From assembly GCA_014960805.1 (NCBI GenBank), contig CP063163.1, positions 1,754,001-1,818,000 on the forward strand: a stretch of 64,000 bases of DNA, read 5' to 3'. Made by a program: the position numbers and the translations under genes. This document shows, in pieces, positions 1 through 8,890 of this stretch (positions are counted from its first letter, which is position 1; the number at the start of each line of letters is the position of its first letter). Source of the DNA: Cytobacillus suaedae (GTDB taxonomy: Bacteria; Bacillota; Bacilli; Bacillales; Bacillaceae_L). The notes below the pieces were generated by a model. That model ran no database searches, had not been told where the DNA came from, and saw only the letters and a list, made by a program, of their open reading frames with translations.

Positions 1-408
1 GAGATCTTGTACGTAAGGTGCTCTTGGTCCCCATTTTCCAATTTCCTTACCGTCTTTATCAAGTAATATGATAATTGGAATAGATCTTGCTGTTCCATTT
101 GTTAAGTACTGGTCCATCAATTCTAAATTTTCATCTCTGTTTAAATAGCGGGTTTCAATGAATCCTTCATTTGCAAGCCTTAAGAAAATTGGGAGATTCA
201 CCATCGCATCACCACACCAATCAGCTGTTAGTATTACAGCTTTTAACTGCCTTGTTTGAAGTGTATGTAAGAAATCAAGTTCCTCTTTATTGATCTGAAC
301 TTGAACATGATTATATACATTTAATAAATTTTCCTGATGTACGTTCATGCTTGAAATATAGGTATGGGCATTTAATCCTTTCTCAAACCATGAGTGTAAA
401 TTCTTCAT
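1..408 (-). CDS. Thioredoxin-family protein (C-terminus cut by window edge)
   Basis: The first 136 codons of a minus-strand gene are visible; it runs off position 1, so its C-terminus is missing. The ATG at 408 follows a GGAGGAAAAG ribosome binding site. Residues 62-68 read ADWCGDA, which is the thioredoxin active-site region in a single-cysteine WCGD form rather than CXXC. This form occurs in a Bacillus group annotated simply as thioredoxin family protein. With one cysteine at this site, ordinary dithiol exchange is doubtful, so the substrate and role are unknown. It is transcribed divergently from the pantothenate kinase gene. The fold is fairly certain, the function is not. Confidence 0.75.
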   Translation of the reverse strand, partial: MKNLHSWFEKGLNAHTYISSMNVHQENLLNVYNHVQVQINKEELDFLHTLQTRQLKAVILTADWCGDAMVNLPIFLRLANEGFIETRYLNRDENLELMDQYLTNGTARSIPIIILLDKDGKEIGKWGPRAPYVQDL

Positions 409-493
409 TTCTTTTCCTCCTTATGGTAACCTCTGATTGTATCCCTTTTTTATCTAGAATTACATATAAAATAGCGTAAAATGATAATAACTT

Positions 494-528
494 CTACTAT
501 TTTGTCTTCAAACGTGAGAAAATAGTAG
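494..528. repeat. Inverted repeat in divergent intergenic region
   Basis: CTACTATTTT and AAAATAGTAG form a perfect 10-bp inverted repeat with a 15-nt loop between the two divergent genes. No T-run follows on either side, so it is more likely an operator or an mRNA leader hairpin for the pantothenate kinase gene than a terminator. No regulator is identified. Confidence 0.4.
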
Positions 529-580
529 GTATCTTTGAAAATATAGAGCAAACAACGGCTTCAGACAGAAAGGTGCTAAT

Positions 581-1534
581 ATGCTGAAAGATTTAAATTA
601 TACTTTACCCTATACAACATTTGATCGAGAAGAGTGGGCGAGCTTTGACACAACTTCTACGACAGCGCTTACAGAAACGGAAGTTAAGGACTTACAAGGA
701 ATTAATCGACAAATATCAATGGATGAAGTTACACACATTTATCGCCCATTGACACGTCTATTACACTTATATTCACTAGCAACGAAGGATCGTTACCAAA
801 TAACCACTTCGTTTCTTAATAATCGTATAAAAAAAGTCCCATTTATTATCGGAATTGCTGGAAGTGTAGCAGTTGGCAAAAGTACAACCGCCCGTTTACT
901 TCAACATTTACTCTCCACATTTCCTGAACATCCTAAAGTAGAACTAGTTACTACGGACGGATTCCTTTATCCGAATCAAGTCCTTGAAGAGAGAGGAATC
1001 ATGAATCGAAAGGGATTTCCTGAGAGTTATGATACAGGAAGGCTAATACAATTTTTAGCTGATTTAAAGACAGGTAAAAAAGAGGTAAAGGCACCTATCT
1101 ATTCCCACTTAGAATACGATATTTTAAAAGGTGAGTTTCAACACGTTGTTGAACCAGATATTGTGATTGTTGAAGGAATCAATGTATTACAAGTTCAAAC
1201 CAATAAGCCTAAAAAGTCACATTCACCGCTGTTTGTTTCTGATTTCTTTGATTTCTCAATCTACGTAGATGCAGATGAAGAGAATTTATTAGAATGGTAC
1301 ATTGATCGCTTCAAAATTTTACGAAATACAGCGTTTAGTAATCCTAAATCGTATTTTCATCGCCATGCTCATTTAACAGATGAAGAAGCTGTAAAATTTG
1401 CAACAGATATTTGGACAAATATTAACGGTAAGAATTTACGCCTAAATATCTTACCAACTCGTACTAGAGCAAATTTGATTCTAGAAAAAGGGACAAACCA
1501 TTCAGTGTCCCGCATCAAATTAAGAACAATCTAA
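581..1534 (+). CDS. coaA: Type I pantothenate kinase CoaA
   Basis: ATP-dependent phosphorylation of pantothenate, the first and regulated step of coenzyme A synthesis, in the cytoplasm. The 317-residue length matches the bacterial CoaA (PanK-I) family. A P-loop GSVAVGKS lies at residues 94-101, followed by the characteristic TTDGFLYPN stretch, and the C-terminal half keeps the conserved pattern with YIDRF and the [10 protein letters not shown] ending. The ATG has an AAAGGTG ribosome binding site about 8 nt upstream. It is transcribed alone and ends at a clear hairpin terminator. Nothing about the gene looks degraded, and identification is confident. Confidence 0.96.
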   Translation: MLKDLNYTLPYTTFDREEWASFDTTSTTALTETEVKDLQGINRQISMDEVTHIYRPLTRLLHLYSLATKDRYQITTSFLNNRIKKVPFIIGIAGSVAVGKSTTARLLQHLLSTFPEHPKVELVTTDGFLYPNQVLEERGIMNRKGFPESYDTGRLIQFLADLKTGKKEVKAPIYSHLEYDILKGEFQHVVEPDIVIVEGINVLQVQTNKPKKSHSPLFVSDFFDFSIYVDADEENLLEWYIDRFKILRNTAFSNPKSYFHRHAHLTDEEAVKFATDIWTNINGKNLRLNILPTRTRANLILEKGTNHSVSRIKLRTI

Positions 1535-1551
1535 CCCAACGTATTTTACAG

Positions 1552-1580
1552 AACCATATCTTGACTGGATATGGTTTTTT
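1552..1580 (+). terminator. Rho-independent terminator of coaA
   Basis: AACCATATC pairs with GATATGGTT (9 bp) around a short loop and is followed by TTTTTT, 17 nt after the coaA stop codon. Confidence 0.85.
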
Positions 1581-1637
1581 ATATTGAAAAATTTTACAAT
1601 TATAGATTAGTATATTATTAGAAAAGGAGTGATTACT

Positions 1638-2069
1638 ATGTTTATCGTTAATGTAGAGGGTGCAGTTTTTAAGGGGGATAAATGGTTAATAATTAAACGT
1701 AGTGAAAAGGAAGAGCATGCTGGTGGAATGCTTTCCCTAGTAGGTGGGAAGGTAGATGTGGAAGGAAACTCTCAGGATATATTAGAGAGAACAGTTAAGC
1801 GGGAGATTCTTGAAGAAGTAGATATTGAAGTTAAAAATAAAGTAACGTATCTGCATAATACATCATTTGTAACAGATAATGGGGAGCATGTGATTAACAT
1901 TGTATTCCTTTGTGAATATGCAAAAGGGGATGCGAAACCAAATTGCTCGGACGAGGTGTCAGACGTTTTATGGATGACCTATGATGAGGTAATGAATCAT
2001 CCTGATATGCCAATTTGGCCAAAAGACAGTATAACTCATGCAGAGAACAGATTGAGAGAGCTAACATAA
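1638..2069 (+). CDS. Nudix hydrolase
   Basis: Predicted Nudix-family pyrophosphohydrolase of 143 residues; substrate unknown. The Nudix box starts at GGKVDVE (about residues 36-42) and ends with REILEEVDI. The spacing between the box Glu and REILEE is longer than in the textbook motif, a variant seen in some Bacillus members. The ATG at 1638 is preferred because AAGGAG lies 8 nt upstream; the GTG at 1629 overlaps that site. The 3' end of the gene forms the left arm of its own terminator. It is a single-gene unit between coaA and an acetyltransferase, so context does not indicate a substrate. Confidence 0.88.
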   Translation: MFIVNVEGAVFKGDKWLIIKRSEKEEHAGGMLSLVGGKVDVEGNSQDILERTVKREILEEVDIEVKNKVTYLHNTSFVTDNGEHVINIVFLCEYAKGDAKPNCSDEVSDVLWMTYDEVMNHPDMPIWPKDSITHAENRLRELT

Positions 2070-2088
2070 AAATGTTGGCTCTTTTTTT
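2057..2088 (+). terminator. Terminator overlapping the Nudix gene end
   Basis: AGAGCTAACAT pairs with ATGTTGGCTCT around AAAA, followed by TTTTTT. The left arm lies within the last codons and the stop codon of the Nudix gene. Confidence 0.85.
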
Positions 2089-2172
2089 ACACATAAATTA
2101 CCTCTGGAAAATAAAGTATGATTAAAGAGATGAAGATGTTGTTTCATCTGTAGTGACAAAGGAGTGTCCGAA

Positions 2173-2607
2173 ATGTATATACGAGTTGCTACACAGAAAG
2201 ACCTTATTATCATAAGTAGTTATGAAAAGATAGTACAGGAAGAATCAACTGTAGGCTATTTAAAACATTACGATGACGTGCCGAATATTAAATCAAGCTT
2301 TGGAGGTAATAGTTATTATTTTGTTGCAATTCATCAGGGAAAATTACAAGGCTGGGTATTAGTTGGTGAAACTATTCATCCATTATTGAATGAACCAACA
2401 GGAATTATTTTAGAGCTTTATATTTTACCAACGAACAGAGGAAAGGGATATGGAAAAAGGTTGATGACGCATTCATTATCCTTCTTAAAACAAAGAGGTT
2501 TCAAAACAGCTCATTTAAACGTTTTTTCAGGAAACCCAGCTTATAATATGTACAAAGCCTTAGGTTTTTCGGATGTGTCAACTGCAATGGAAAAAAGACT
2601 AAATTAA
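2173..2607 (+). CDS. GNAT-family N-acetyltransferase
   Basis: 144-residue single-domain GNAT protein, which would transfer an acetyl group from acetyl-CoA to an unidentified amine. The acetyl-CoA binding motif A is clear: YILPTNRGKGYGKRLM around residues 87-102 contains the R-G-x-G-x-G/K loop. Motif B follows with LNVFSGNPAYNMYKALGF, typical of GNAT C-termini. The start at ATG 2173 is chosen over the upstream GTG (2164) because AAAGGAG at 2158-2164 is correctly spaced only for the ATG. Family assignment is firm and the substrate cannot be read from sequence or context. Confidence 0.88.
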   Translation: MYIRVATQKDLIIISSYEKIVQEESTVGYLKHYDDVPNIKSSFGGNSYYFVAIHQGKLQGWVLVGETIHPLLNEPTGIILELYILPTNRGKGYGKRLMTHSLSFLKQRGFKTAHLNVFSGNPAYNMYKALGFSDVSTAMEKRLN

Positions 2608-2625
2608 TTTATTAATCAATTAAAA

Positions 2626-2718
2626 AACCACCCCCATACCCAGAACATTCTTTTCGAAAGTTTTAACAGAAGCAAAAAAAGGGAAAACTCCTAGAAAAGA
2701 ATGTTTTATGAGGTGGTT
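2626..2718 (+). promoter_or_regulatory. Nested hairpin leader covering the RBS of the 2721 gene
   Basis: Two nested inverted repeats are visible. Outer arms are AACCACC (2626-2632) and GGTGGTT (2712-2718); inner arms are AACATTCTTTTC (2644-2655) and GAAAAGAATGTT (2694-2705, 12 bp). The right outer arm contains most of the ribosome binding site GAGGTGG of the small gene starting at 2721, so a folded transcript would hide the start signal. No T-run follows, so it is not a terminator. A regulatory role is inferred from geometry only. Confidence 0.55.
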
Positions 2719-2720
2719 AT

Positions 2721-2873
2721 ATGAACATGCTACGTATTGATATTGATCAACTATTAGAAAACACTGCTTTTGACTATAAAGAAAAAGAGTATACTCCTGT
2801 TATTCGTAGAATTGACATTGATCAATTACTTGAGAGTGAAAGGGAAGTAGCTATAAAGAAAGCTATATCGTAG
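2721..2873 (+). CDS. Small 50-residue protein with an internal repeat
   Basis: A short gene with an ATG 5 nt after GAGGTGG. The product is 50 residues and contains the segment RIDIDQLLE twice (residues 5-13 and 31-39), separated by a charged linker, so it looks like a duplicated amphipathic helix. I do not recognise a family. The last 11 bp overlap the end of the convergent gene at 2863-3156. The ribosome binding site sits inside a nested hairpin. No signal peptide or membrane segment is visible. That it is a real gene is supported by the strong start site and the in-frame sequence duplication; the function is unknown. Confidence 0.6.
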   Translation: MNMLRIDIDQLLENTAFDYKEKEYTPVIRRIDIDQLLESEREVAIKKAIS

Positions 2874-3156
2874 TTTGGTTCCAGTCTTTTATAATGTCTT
2901 TTACTTGCCTGCTATTATTGATATTAATGGCAAAATAGGTTATGTCTTTTACTTTCATTTCTCTAATTGGATGATGGCCAACATGATAAATATCAGCTAG
3001 AACAAATAAATCCATTACAGTAAAAGCAATTAAAAATACCATCTGCTTCCCATTTCCACTCCATGTTCCTCTTGTTCCAAGGACAACTGGTAACGGTTTT
3101 TCTTTAGTCCTTACATATTCGTACACCCATTCCTGCTCGGTCTGTGATTTATACAT
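2863..3156 (-). CDS. Hypothetical protein, 97 residues
   Basis: Unrecognised. The product has a charged N-terminus (residues 1-35) and one hydrophobic stretch at about residues 39-55 (MVFLIAFTVMDLFVLADIY), which could be a single membrane segment or a buried helix, then a polar C-terminus. It lies 19 bp downstream of another hypothetical gene on the same strand and probably shares its transcript. Its ribosome binding site is weak (GCGGTG), consistent with translation coupled to the upstream gene. It converges on the small gene at 2721. Codon use looks like that of its neighbours. No function can be proposed. Confidence 0.5.
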   Translation of the reverse strand: MYKSQTEQEWVYEYVRTKEKPLPVVLGTRGTWSGNGKQMVFLIAFTVMDLFVLADIYHVGHHPIREMKVKDITYFAININNSRQVKDIIKDWNQTTI

Positions 3157-3175
3157 GATACACCGCTTTAACTGT

Positions 3176-3469
3176 CTACTTAGACATGTTTAAGTAATCG
3201 TCAACAGTGTTGTAAAAATCGTAAGTTTCTTCTTCTTGAATCTCTGGTAGTTCAGAAATTGACGTTTTCATTAGCTCATCTGCTTCCACTACATAATCTC
3301 CGTGTGCAGAAGGAGCTAAGGTTTCTTCCCATCTCCATGTACCACCAGTTAATGTAATATCTCCATCTATGGTTAAGGTAACTTCATGTGGTAGACCATC
3401 AATAACAATAATCCCATTCTGTTTGGTAGCTTTTAGTAGTTCCGAAATCTGCTGTAAAGGTAATTTCAA
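3176..3469 (-). CDS. Hypothetical acidic protein, 97 residues
   Basis: Unrecognised soluble protein. The start is a TTG at 3469 with AGGAGG 8 nt upstream, a typical Bacillus combination. The first two-thirds contain alternating hydrophobic strands (GIIVIDGLPHEVTLTIDGDI) suggestive of a small beta-rich domain, and the tail is strongly acidic (PEIQEEETYDFYNTVDDY). It appears to be the first gene of a two-gene minus-strand unit with 2863-3156, downstream of the germination receptor operon but separated from it by about 85 bp. A spore link would be a guess based only on that proximity. Confidence 0.6.
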   Translation of the reverse strand: MKLPLQQISELLKATKQNGIIVIDGLPHEVTLTIDGDITLTGGTWRWEETLAPSAHGDYVVEADELMKTSISELPEIQEEETYDFYNTVDDYLNMSK

Positions 3470-3555
3470 AAATGATTCCTCCTTGATAAGATATCTACCA
3501 TTACAATTCCCAACTACAAATAAAATTATCTAGGTATAAGATTAGACAAGTTGTG

Positions 3556-4686
3556 TTAGGTGGTATTTGCTTGTATTTCAGTTTCTTCTAGTTTTCCTTT
3601 ATTTAACTTCTTTTTAAAAATCCAACCTAGTACCAATAAGAGTAGAGGAAGTCCAACAGCAATGCTTAAACAAATGGTGACCCAAGTGTTTTCAATAAAA
3701 TACATAGCCCTATGATGATCAAAAACAATCCAATACCCAAAACCACTTAGGATAAGGCAGGTAGGTATGATTACTGGCCGGTAATCTTTAAGGCCAATTA
3801 TTTTCTGTAGAGCAACGGATGAACATAAAAGCGACATCATAATTTGTGTTAGAGCTGAGGTAGCAAATAATGCAATCATGAGCATTTCGTAGCGGTGGAT
3901 AAATAGACCAATTTCTGCGCTTCTTGCCAATTGCATACAAGAAATAATATACTGCGCAACAACTTCGGGTGAGAGAACCCCAACCTCAAGGATTGGCCAC
4001 ATCAGGATAAAAAGGCCACTGTATACAATTGATGTAAATGTTGACATTTTCCAGGCCTTTTTTTCTTTTACTAGAGGAAGGATGATTGTTGCCATCATTG
4101 TAGCCATTGCCCAATCGGTATTATGATGCCTACTAGCCCAGGCTGTTTCTAAGAATCCAGATTGGAGTGTTGGTTGTAATTCCCTAATATCAAATTCACC
4201 TAGTGACCCCATCATTAAAAGGATGTTTAATAAAATAATTGAAAAGACACCAATTAACGCCATTCTTGCAATAACCTCTACTCCAAAATGGATTGCATAA
4301 GCACCTAGCAGGAAAGCGGCTAAAATAAAGAGAAAAATAGGGGCATCTGGTAAAAAATAATCTTTTAAGTGGTATATAAATGTTGCCATAATTGTGCCGT
4401 AAGCCCCTAGGAAAAATAGGAAGATAGAAAAAGCAATAAATTTTCCGAAATACTTACCAAGTAAGATACTGGATTGGTCTATTAAATCCCCATTTGGGTA
4501 TCTCGTAATAATAAATACTACTAAATACATGATGATGGCACCTTGAATAATGGCAAAAAAAGTCGATATCCAAATGTCTCCTCCTACTTCTCTTGCCATT
4601 GCACCCTGTGTTAATCCTATACCTTTTGCATAAATCATATTAATAATTAACGCCATAAACATTCCATTCGTTATTTGAACCCTCAT
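3556..4686 (-). CDS. Spore germination receptor subunit B (GerAB family permease)
   Basis: 376-residue integral membrane protein of the GerAB/Spore_permease family, related to amino-acid transporters. It forms the germinant-binding part of a GerA-type receptor in the spore inner membrane. About ten hydrophobic segments span residues 8-360 with short loops and a short charged tail. The N-terminal ITNGMFMALIINMIYAKGIG pattern is typical of the family. The ATG overlaps the stop of the GerAC gene by one base, so the two are translationally coupled. It is the last gene of an A-C-B operon. The germinant cannot be deduced from sequence. Confidence 0.93.
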   Translation of the reverse strand: MRVQITNGMFMALIINMIYAKGIGLTQGAMAREVGGDIWISTFFAIIQGAIIMYLVVFIITRYPNGDLIDQSSILLGKYFGKFIAFSIFLFFLGAYGTIMATFIYHLKDYFLPDAPIFLFILAAFLLGAYAIHFGVEVIARMALIGVFSIILLNILLMMGSLGEFDIRELQPTLQSGFLETAWASRHHNTDWAMATMMATIILPLVKEKKAWKMSTFTSIVYSGLFILMWPILEVGVLSPEVVAQYIISCMQLARSAEIGLFIHRYEMLMIALFATSALTQIMMSLLCSSVALQKIIGLKDYRPVIIPTCLILSGFGYWIVFDHHRAMYFIENTWVTICLSIAVGLPLLLLVLGWIFKKKLNKGKLEETEIQANTT

Positions 4687-5900
4687 TATTCGATTATATT
4701 CTCCTTCTTACCCGAGTTCGTTTCTTCTATTAGTAATGAGCCATGCTTTACATGCGCATCAACACTTATATTGATTGTTACAGTCGGGAATACATTTTCC
4801 CATTTGTCTGCAAGTTGCTTCCACTCGTATGGGTATTCATTTTGAAAAACTTTACCTAGTTCCAAGACATCTGATTTATACTCTTTCTGCAGTTTCTCAA
4901 TTGTTTGGTTTACATCAGTTTTTATTTCGTTTTCAATTTCCTGTTCTAACTGCTTAACCTCATCTCGATTACTGATACTAAAAGGACAACCAGCTTCAAC
5001 AACACTTGCATAAGAAGTAATCTTTACTTGAAAGCTAATTGTATTATTCTTATATAGAGGATCGACGTCAAAGGTTTCATGTCTCAATTCCACGCTTATT
5101 TTTTTTTCACTATCACTTGGACAGGGAGCAGTTAGAACAACAGATTCTAACCGTTCCCTAAAGTAAAGCAACCCTTTTGTTTCTTTATCCTCGAGAATCC
5201 CTACCAACTTATCGTCTACAAATATTCCGGCGCCTGCTAACTCAATTTGTTTTATGGTTGGGCCTTTACCAGGTTCTTTATTCGAGATACCAGATTTTTT
5301 AAATTTAACCCTAGCTAATACAGGTTGACTACTTTCGTTTAGGTAAGCTGCTTGAAGGTCCATCATCTGGGTTCTTGGAGCAAAAGAAGAAAGGCTACTA
5401 TAGCGAAATAATTTAAATAATGTTTCCCCAGGGATTACCTCAATACCAGTAATCGTTGAAACAACTTCTCCTGCATTTTCAGGTGAAACGACAACATAAG
5501 TTCTCATTCGCAGTTCAGGATTCCTTGTAAAGAAGTCAATGATTTCAGAAATTCCTTCCTTAGCAAGCTCTTCATTTATAACGATGATAAAGTTATGTGC
5601 CCAAAAAATTCTTCTTGAAGTAAAGCTAGAGAGGTTTCTGATGGCTTCAATTATAGTCTCACCTTCGGCTTCAACTGACCATATAGGCTCACCTGTCTGA
5701 CCAGAAGGTGCCCCTGTTTGTCCTCTAGCATCTGCTGGACGAGCGATTTGAACAGTTACTTTTATCTTTCCCTCTTCAGAACCTTTATCTAAACCTACTG
5801 CCATCACCAGGGCAAGATCATTAATTTCACGTTTTCCAACACAACTAGTAAGAACGAGTAGAAAAAGTAACATCATAAACAAGATTCTAGCTTTTCTCAT
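4686..5900 (-). CDS. Spore germination receptor subunit C (GerAC family lipoprotein)
   Basis: 404-residue Ger(x)C-family lipoprotein, the peripheral subunit of a GerA-type receptor on the outer face of the spore inner membrane. The signal sequence (about residues 1-19) ends in the lipobox LTSC, with Cys20 as the lipidated residue. The KREINDLALVMAVGLDK stretch right after it is characteristic of the family, and the length is normal. It overlaps the upstream GerAA gene by 4 bp and the downstream GerAB gene by 1 bp. Expression in the forespore late in sporulation is expected from the family; no sigma-G promoter was firmly identified. Confidence 0.94.
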   Translation of the reverse strand: MRKARILFMMLLFLLVLTSCVGKREINDLALVMAVGLDKGSEEGKIKVTVQIARPADARGQTGAPSGQTGEPIWSVEAEGETIIEAIRNLSSFTSRRIFWAHNFIIVINEELAKEGISEIIDFFTRNPELRMRTYVVVSPENAGEVVSTITGIEVIPGETLFKLFRYSSLSSFAPRTQMMDLQAAYLNESSQPVLARVKFKKSGISNKEPGKGPTIKQIELAGAGIFVDDKLVGILEDKETKGLLYFRERLESVVLTAPCPSDSEKKISVELRHETFDVDPLYKNNTISFQVKITSYASVVEAGCPFSISNRDEVKQLEQEIENEIKTDVNQTIEKLQKEYKSDVLELGKVFQNEYPYEWKQLADKWENVFPTVTINISVDAHVKHGSLLIEETNSGKKENIIE

Positions 5901-7510
5901 TCTTGATCATCATCCCCTCGTTTATTACTGTTCCTCTCAAAACGTGATAATTGATTTCCATTATCTTCAGAATCACCTGAAATTTTATTAGGTGGTTTAG
6001 GCATCTGGTTCTCGGCTTCACGATATGGGTCTCCATCAGCAAGTTGTGGTCTTTTATTCATTTTCCACCATGGGAATCGCAGAATAGCATCTTTTTGATC
6101 CGAAGGTTTGAAAGGACTAGCAGGAGCCAAATAGGATTCTCCAAATGAGCGCAGGGTCAATGCATGAATTGCTAATAAAGCAAACATTGTTGCAAATCCG
6201 AGTAAACCTAAGGTACCTGATGCTATGAGCAAAGGAAACCGAATCAATCGAATAGAAAAAGAAGCTGAATAATTAGGGATAACAAATGAGGAAATCCCCG
6301 TGATTGCTACAATAATTACCATAAATGGTGATACCACTCCTGCTTGGACTGCCGCTTGTCCTATAACCAAGGAACCAACAATACTCACCGCTTGACCTAC
6401 TGGTTTTGGCATTCTTAAGCCGGCCTCTCGCATTAATTCAAAGGCAAGTTCCATAATTAATGCCTCTAATAAGACAGGAAATGGAACAATTTCTCGTCCT
6501 GATGCAATCGTAAGTGCAAGTGGGGTGGGAATCATTTCTTGATGAAAACTCACTAGCATGACATAAAAGGATGTTAACGTTAAGCTGATAATAAATGCAA
6601 AATAACGTACGACTCTAAAGAAGCTACCTGCCATATACTTGGTGTAGTAATCGTCACTTGCCTGTAAAAATTGCCAAAAGTAAGTAGGAACAATTAAAGC
6701 AAATGGTGTATTGTCTACAAAAATGACAACTCTTCCTTCTAGGAGAGCTGATGATACTTTATCCGGACGCTCTGTGTTCATGACGGTAGTAAAGGGTGAA
6801 CGGGGAGTGTCTTCAATTAACTCCTCGATATAACCACTTTCTAAAATGCCATCTATTTTTATCCCTTGAAGTCTTTTTTTGACTTCCTCCACTAATCCAT
6901 CTTTTACCGTCCCTTTAATGTATCCAATGTTAATATCTGTTTTTGTCCGTTCTCCTATTTGCATAGATTCAATTCGAAATAATGGATCGCGAATTCGCCT
7001 TCTAACTAGAGCTGTATTTGTTCGGATGTTTTCGGTGAAACCATCTCTTGGCCCACGGACAACTTGTTCAGTTTGGGGTTCGTCTACGCTTCTAGCATCC
7101 CAACCTTTTGTCTGGACATGGAATGCTTTACTACAGCCATCAATAAAAAAAATTGTGACCCCGGATAAAATCGCATCTATCGTCTTATCTACTTTTTGAA
7201 TGACTTCAAACGATGAGTTAACAAGGATATGCTTAGTAATTAAGTCTTCTAGATTTTCTTCAGTGATACCTGTTCTCTGTAAAAGTTCATTTCCCTCATA
7301 TTGAAGAGCATCTATCACTTTTTCTATTAACTGTGAATTAACAAGACCATCTGTATAATAACAGAGGCCACGAATATTTTTATGTTCGTGAAAAGTGATT
7401 TTTCTTTTAATTAAGTCAACACTATTCTCTAGAATGGAATGAATCAAAGATTCATTTTCATCAATGCTTGTAGAAAATGTTTTCTCTAGTAGGTTATCTT
7501 TTTCTACCAT
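5897..7510 (-). CDS. Spore germination receptor subunit A (GerAA family)
   Basis: 537-residue GerAA-family subunit of a nutrient germination receptor. It has a soluble N-terminal domain of about 290 residues carrying the family signature VRGPRDGFTENIRTNTALVR, then four to six membrane segments (about residues 290-450), then a hydrophilic C-terminal tail rich in Asn, Asp and Arg. The ATG has AGAGGTG upstream. It is the first gene of the operon, whose order is A-C-B rather than the A-B-C of the classic gerA operon; both orders are known. A small membrane-protein gene is transcribed divergently 147 bp away. Confidence 0.95.
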   Translation of the reverse strand: MVEKDNLLEKTFSTSIDENESLIHSILENSVDLIKRKITFHEHKNIRGLCYYTDGLVNSQLIEKVIDALQYEGNELLQRTGITEENLEDLITKHILVNSSFEVIQKVDKTIDAILSGVTIFFIDGCSKAFHVQTKGWDARSVDEPQTEQVVRGPRDGFTENIRTNTALVRRRIRDPLFRIESMQIGERTKTDINIGYIKGTVKDGLVEEVKKRLQGIKIDGILESGYIEELIEDTPRSPFTTVMNTERPDKVSSALLEGRVVIFVDNTPFALIVPTYFWQFLQASDDYYTKYMAGSFFRVVRYFAFIISLTLTSFYVMLVSFHQEMIPTPLALTIASGREIVPFPVLLEALIMELAFELMREAGLRMPKPVGQAVSIVGSLVIGQAAVQAGVVSPFMVIIVAITGISSFVIPNYSASFSIRLIRFPLLIASGTLGLLGFATMFALLAIHALTLRSFGESYLAPASPFKPSDQKDAILRFPWWKMNKRPQLADGDPYREAENQMPKPPNKISGDSEDNGNQLSRFERNSNKRGDDDQE

Positions 7511-7657
7511 ATTGCACCTCTTTACATTAACACTGTTATCTTTATCGCCATGAAAGGGAAGCTTTATTCGAAGTAGTAAGATAAGTCCAGCATATAGACG
7601 TATAACAATTACCGGATTGGTATAAAAAGATAAGAAGATAAGAAGGAGGAAGAGACG

Positions 7658-7870
7658 TTGAATTTATATCATACTTGGGTATATGAATATATTCTTAATG
7701 CGAGTTGGTTTGTGTGGAGCATTGTTATCGTTGTTCTTGGTTTTAATATTCTTTCACCTATTTTTATTTGGTCAATTATGAGTGGAAGGCCAATCTTAAT
7801 TTCAAGTAAATTGAAAAAGGGGAATGGTGGAAAGAATGAAAAAACAACAGAGGAAAACTCATTTAATTGA
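7658..7870 (+). CDS. Small one-helix membrane protein next to the germination operon
   Basis: 70-residue protein with a TTG start at 7658 and AAGGAGG about 9 nt upstream. Residues about 15-42 are strongly hydrophobic (a single transmembrane segment, or two very short ones), and the C-terminus is charged (Lys, Asn, Glu). It is divergent from the GerAA gene. Small membrane D-subunits accompany some GerA-type receptors in Bacillales, but those are usually slightly longer with two helices, so that link is only a possibility. No family is recognised with confidence. Confidence 0.6.
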   Translation: MNLYHTWVYEYILNASWFVWSIVIVVLGFNILSPIFIWSIMSGRPILISSKLKKGNGGKNEKTTEENSFN

Positions 7871-7905
7871 ATTTACCTCTGTGGTTTTGATTTGTATATA
7901 AACAA

Positions 7906-8814
7906 TTATTGATAAGAGATAATACCACTTGTTTTTATTTGCTCTAAAAATGTTTTTATCGCTGCAGCCATTTCCTCATATTGAAAAAATAACGTAAAAG
8001 CATGTGAAGCACCAAGAATCTTTACGGCTTTAAAATAAGGTAAACTTTGGTTCAACTCGTCCAAAAAATTGCAAAAACTTTCACTTGCCCACTCATCCTC
8101 ACTTGGTATAAACAATACAGGACACGTAATTGCTTTAAATAGATTTTCAAAATTAATATGATAGAAATCTTCCATAAACTCATCCATCACAATACGTGGC
8201 ATTTTCCAACGAAACGTTCCTTCGTTTGTTTCAAAAACGTTTTGTTCAATTGTTGTGGAGATATATTCATTTAAAGGAAGCCCAGCATTTACAATATTCT
8301 GTTTTCCAGCATTGATTAACTCTTGTTTTGTTACGTAGTCTGAATATTGTTTTTGACTACGCTCATGTAATAGCTCTTGTATTTTTTCTTCTTTTTCTTG
8401 ATTGTTAAGATCGAATACCCCTAAAGGACCAAACATGCTTTGAGGAGGTCCTTCACAAATAAACGATAAAACTCTAGAGCCGAGACTAGGAATAGCCTTT
8501 ACAGCTACATCCACCCCTAATGAACTTCCGACAATATGTACTTGGTCAAGCCCTAGCTCATCAAAAAGTCCAAGTAAATCATCGACAAAATAATCCATTG
8601 TATATCCTCTCTCAGGCTTGTCACTATCACCATGTCCACGAAATTCAGGAATAACAATATTGTAATCATTCTCAAAATAAGGAAGTAACGCATTCCAAAC
8701 GGTTGCATCACCATTACTATAATGAAGAAAAACAATCGTTTCAGTATGTATCTTTTCGGTTAACAACACATTTAAACGAACACCATTTGTTGTGACGAAT
8801 CTTTGTTTTAACAT
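7906..8814 (-). CDS. Alpha/beta-hydrolase
   Basis: 302-residue alpha/beta-hydrolase, substrate unknown. An HYSNGDATVW oxyanion region (about residues 30-40) precedes the RGHGDSDKP strand-4 motif. The nucleophile elbow is GSSLG (Ser at about 107), acids near PSEDEW and the final His in GASHAF complete a plausible triad. The start at 8814 (MLKQRF) is preferred because AAGGA is properly spaced for it; the ATG at 8823 overlaps that site. It lies downstream of a WYL regulator gene on the same strand, but a terminator between them makes co-transcription unlikely. Confidence 0.85.
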   Translation of the reverse strand: MLKQRFVTTNGVRLNVLLTEKIHTETIVFLHYSNGDATVWNALLPYFENDYNIVIPEFRGHGDSDKPERGYTMDYFVDDLLGLFDELGLDQVHIVGSSLGVDVAVKAIPSLGSRVLSFICEGPPQSMFGPLGVFDLNNQEKEEKIQELLHERSQKQYSDYVTKQELINAGKQNIVNAGLPLNEYISTTIEQNVFETNEGTFRWKMPRIVMDEFMEDFYHINFENLFKAITCPVLFIPSEDEWASESFCNFLDELNQSLPYFKAVKILGASHAFTLFFQYEEMAAAIKTFLEQIKTSGIISYQ

Positions 8815-8860
8815 ATATCTCATCCTTTTTTATTTTATTCTACTATCATCATACAAAAAC

Positions 8861-8886
8861 AAACCTGACAACAGTGTGTCAGGTTT
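8861..8886 (-). terminator. Terminator of the WYL regulator gene
   Basis: AAACCTGACA and TGTCAGGTTT form a 10-bp stem. On the minus strand it is followed by TTTTTG-rich sequence, 5 nt after the stop codon of the WYL gene. Confidence 0.8.
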
Positions 8887-8890
8887 GAAA

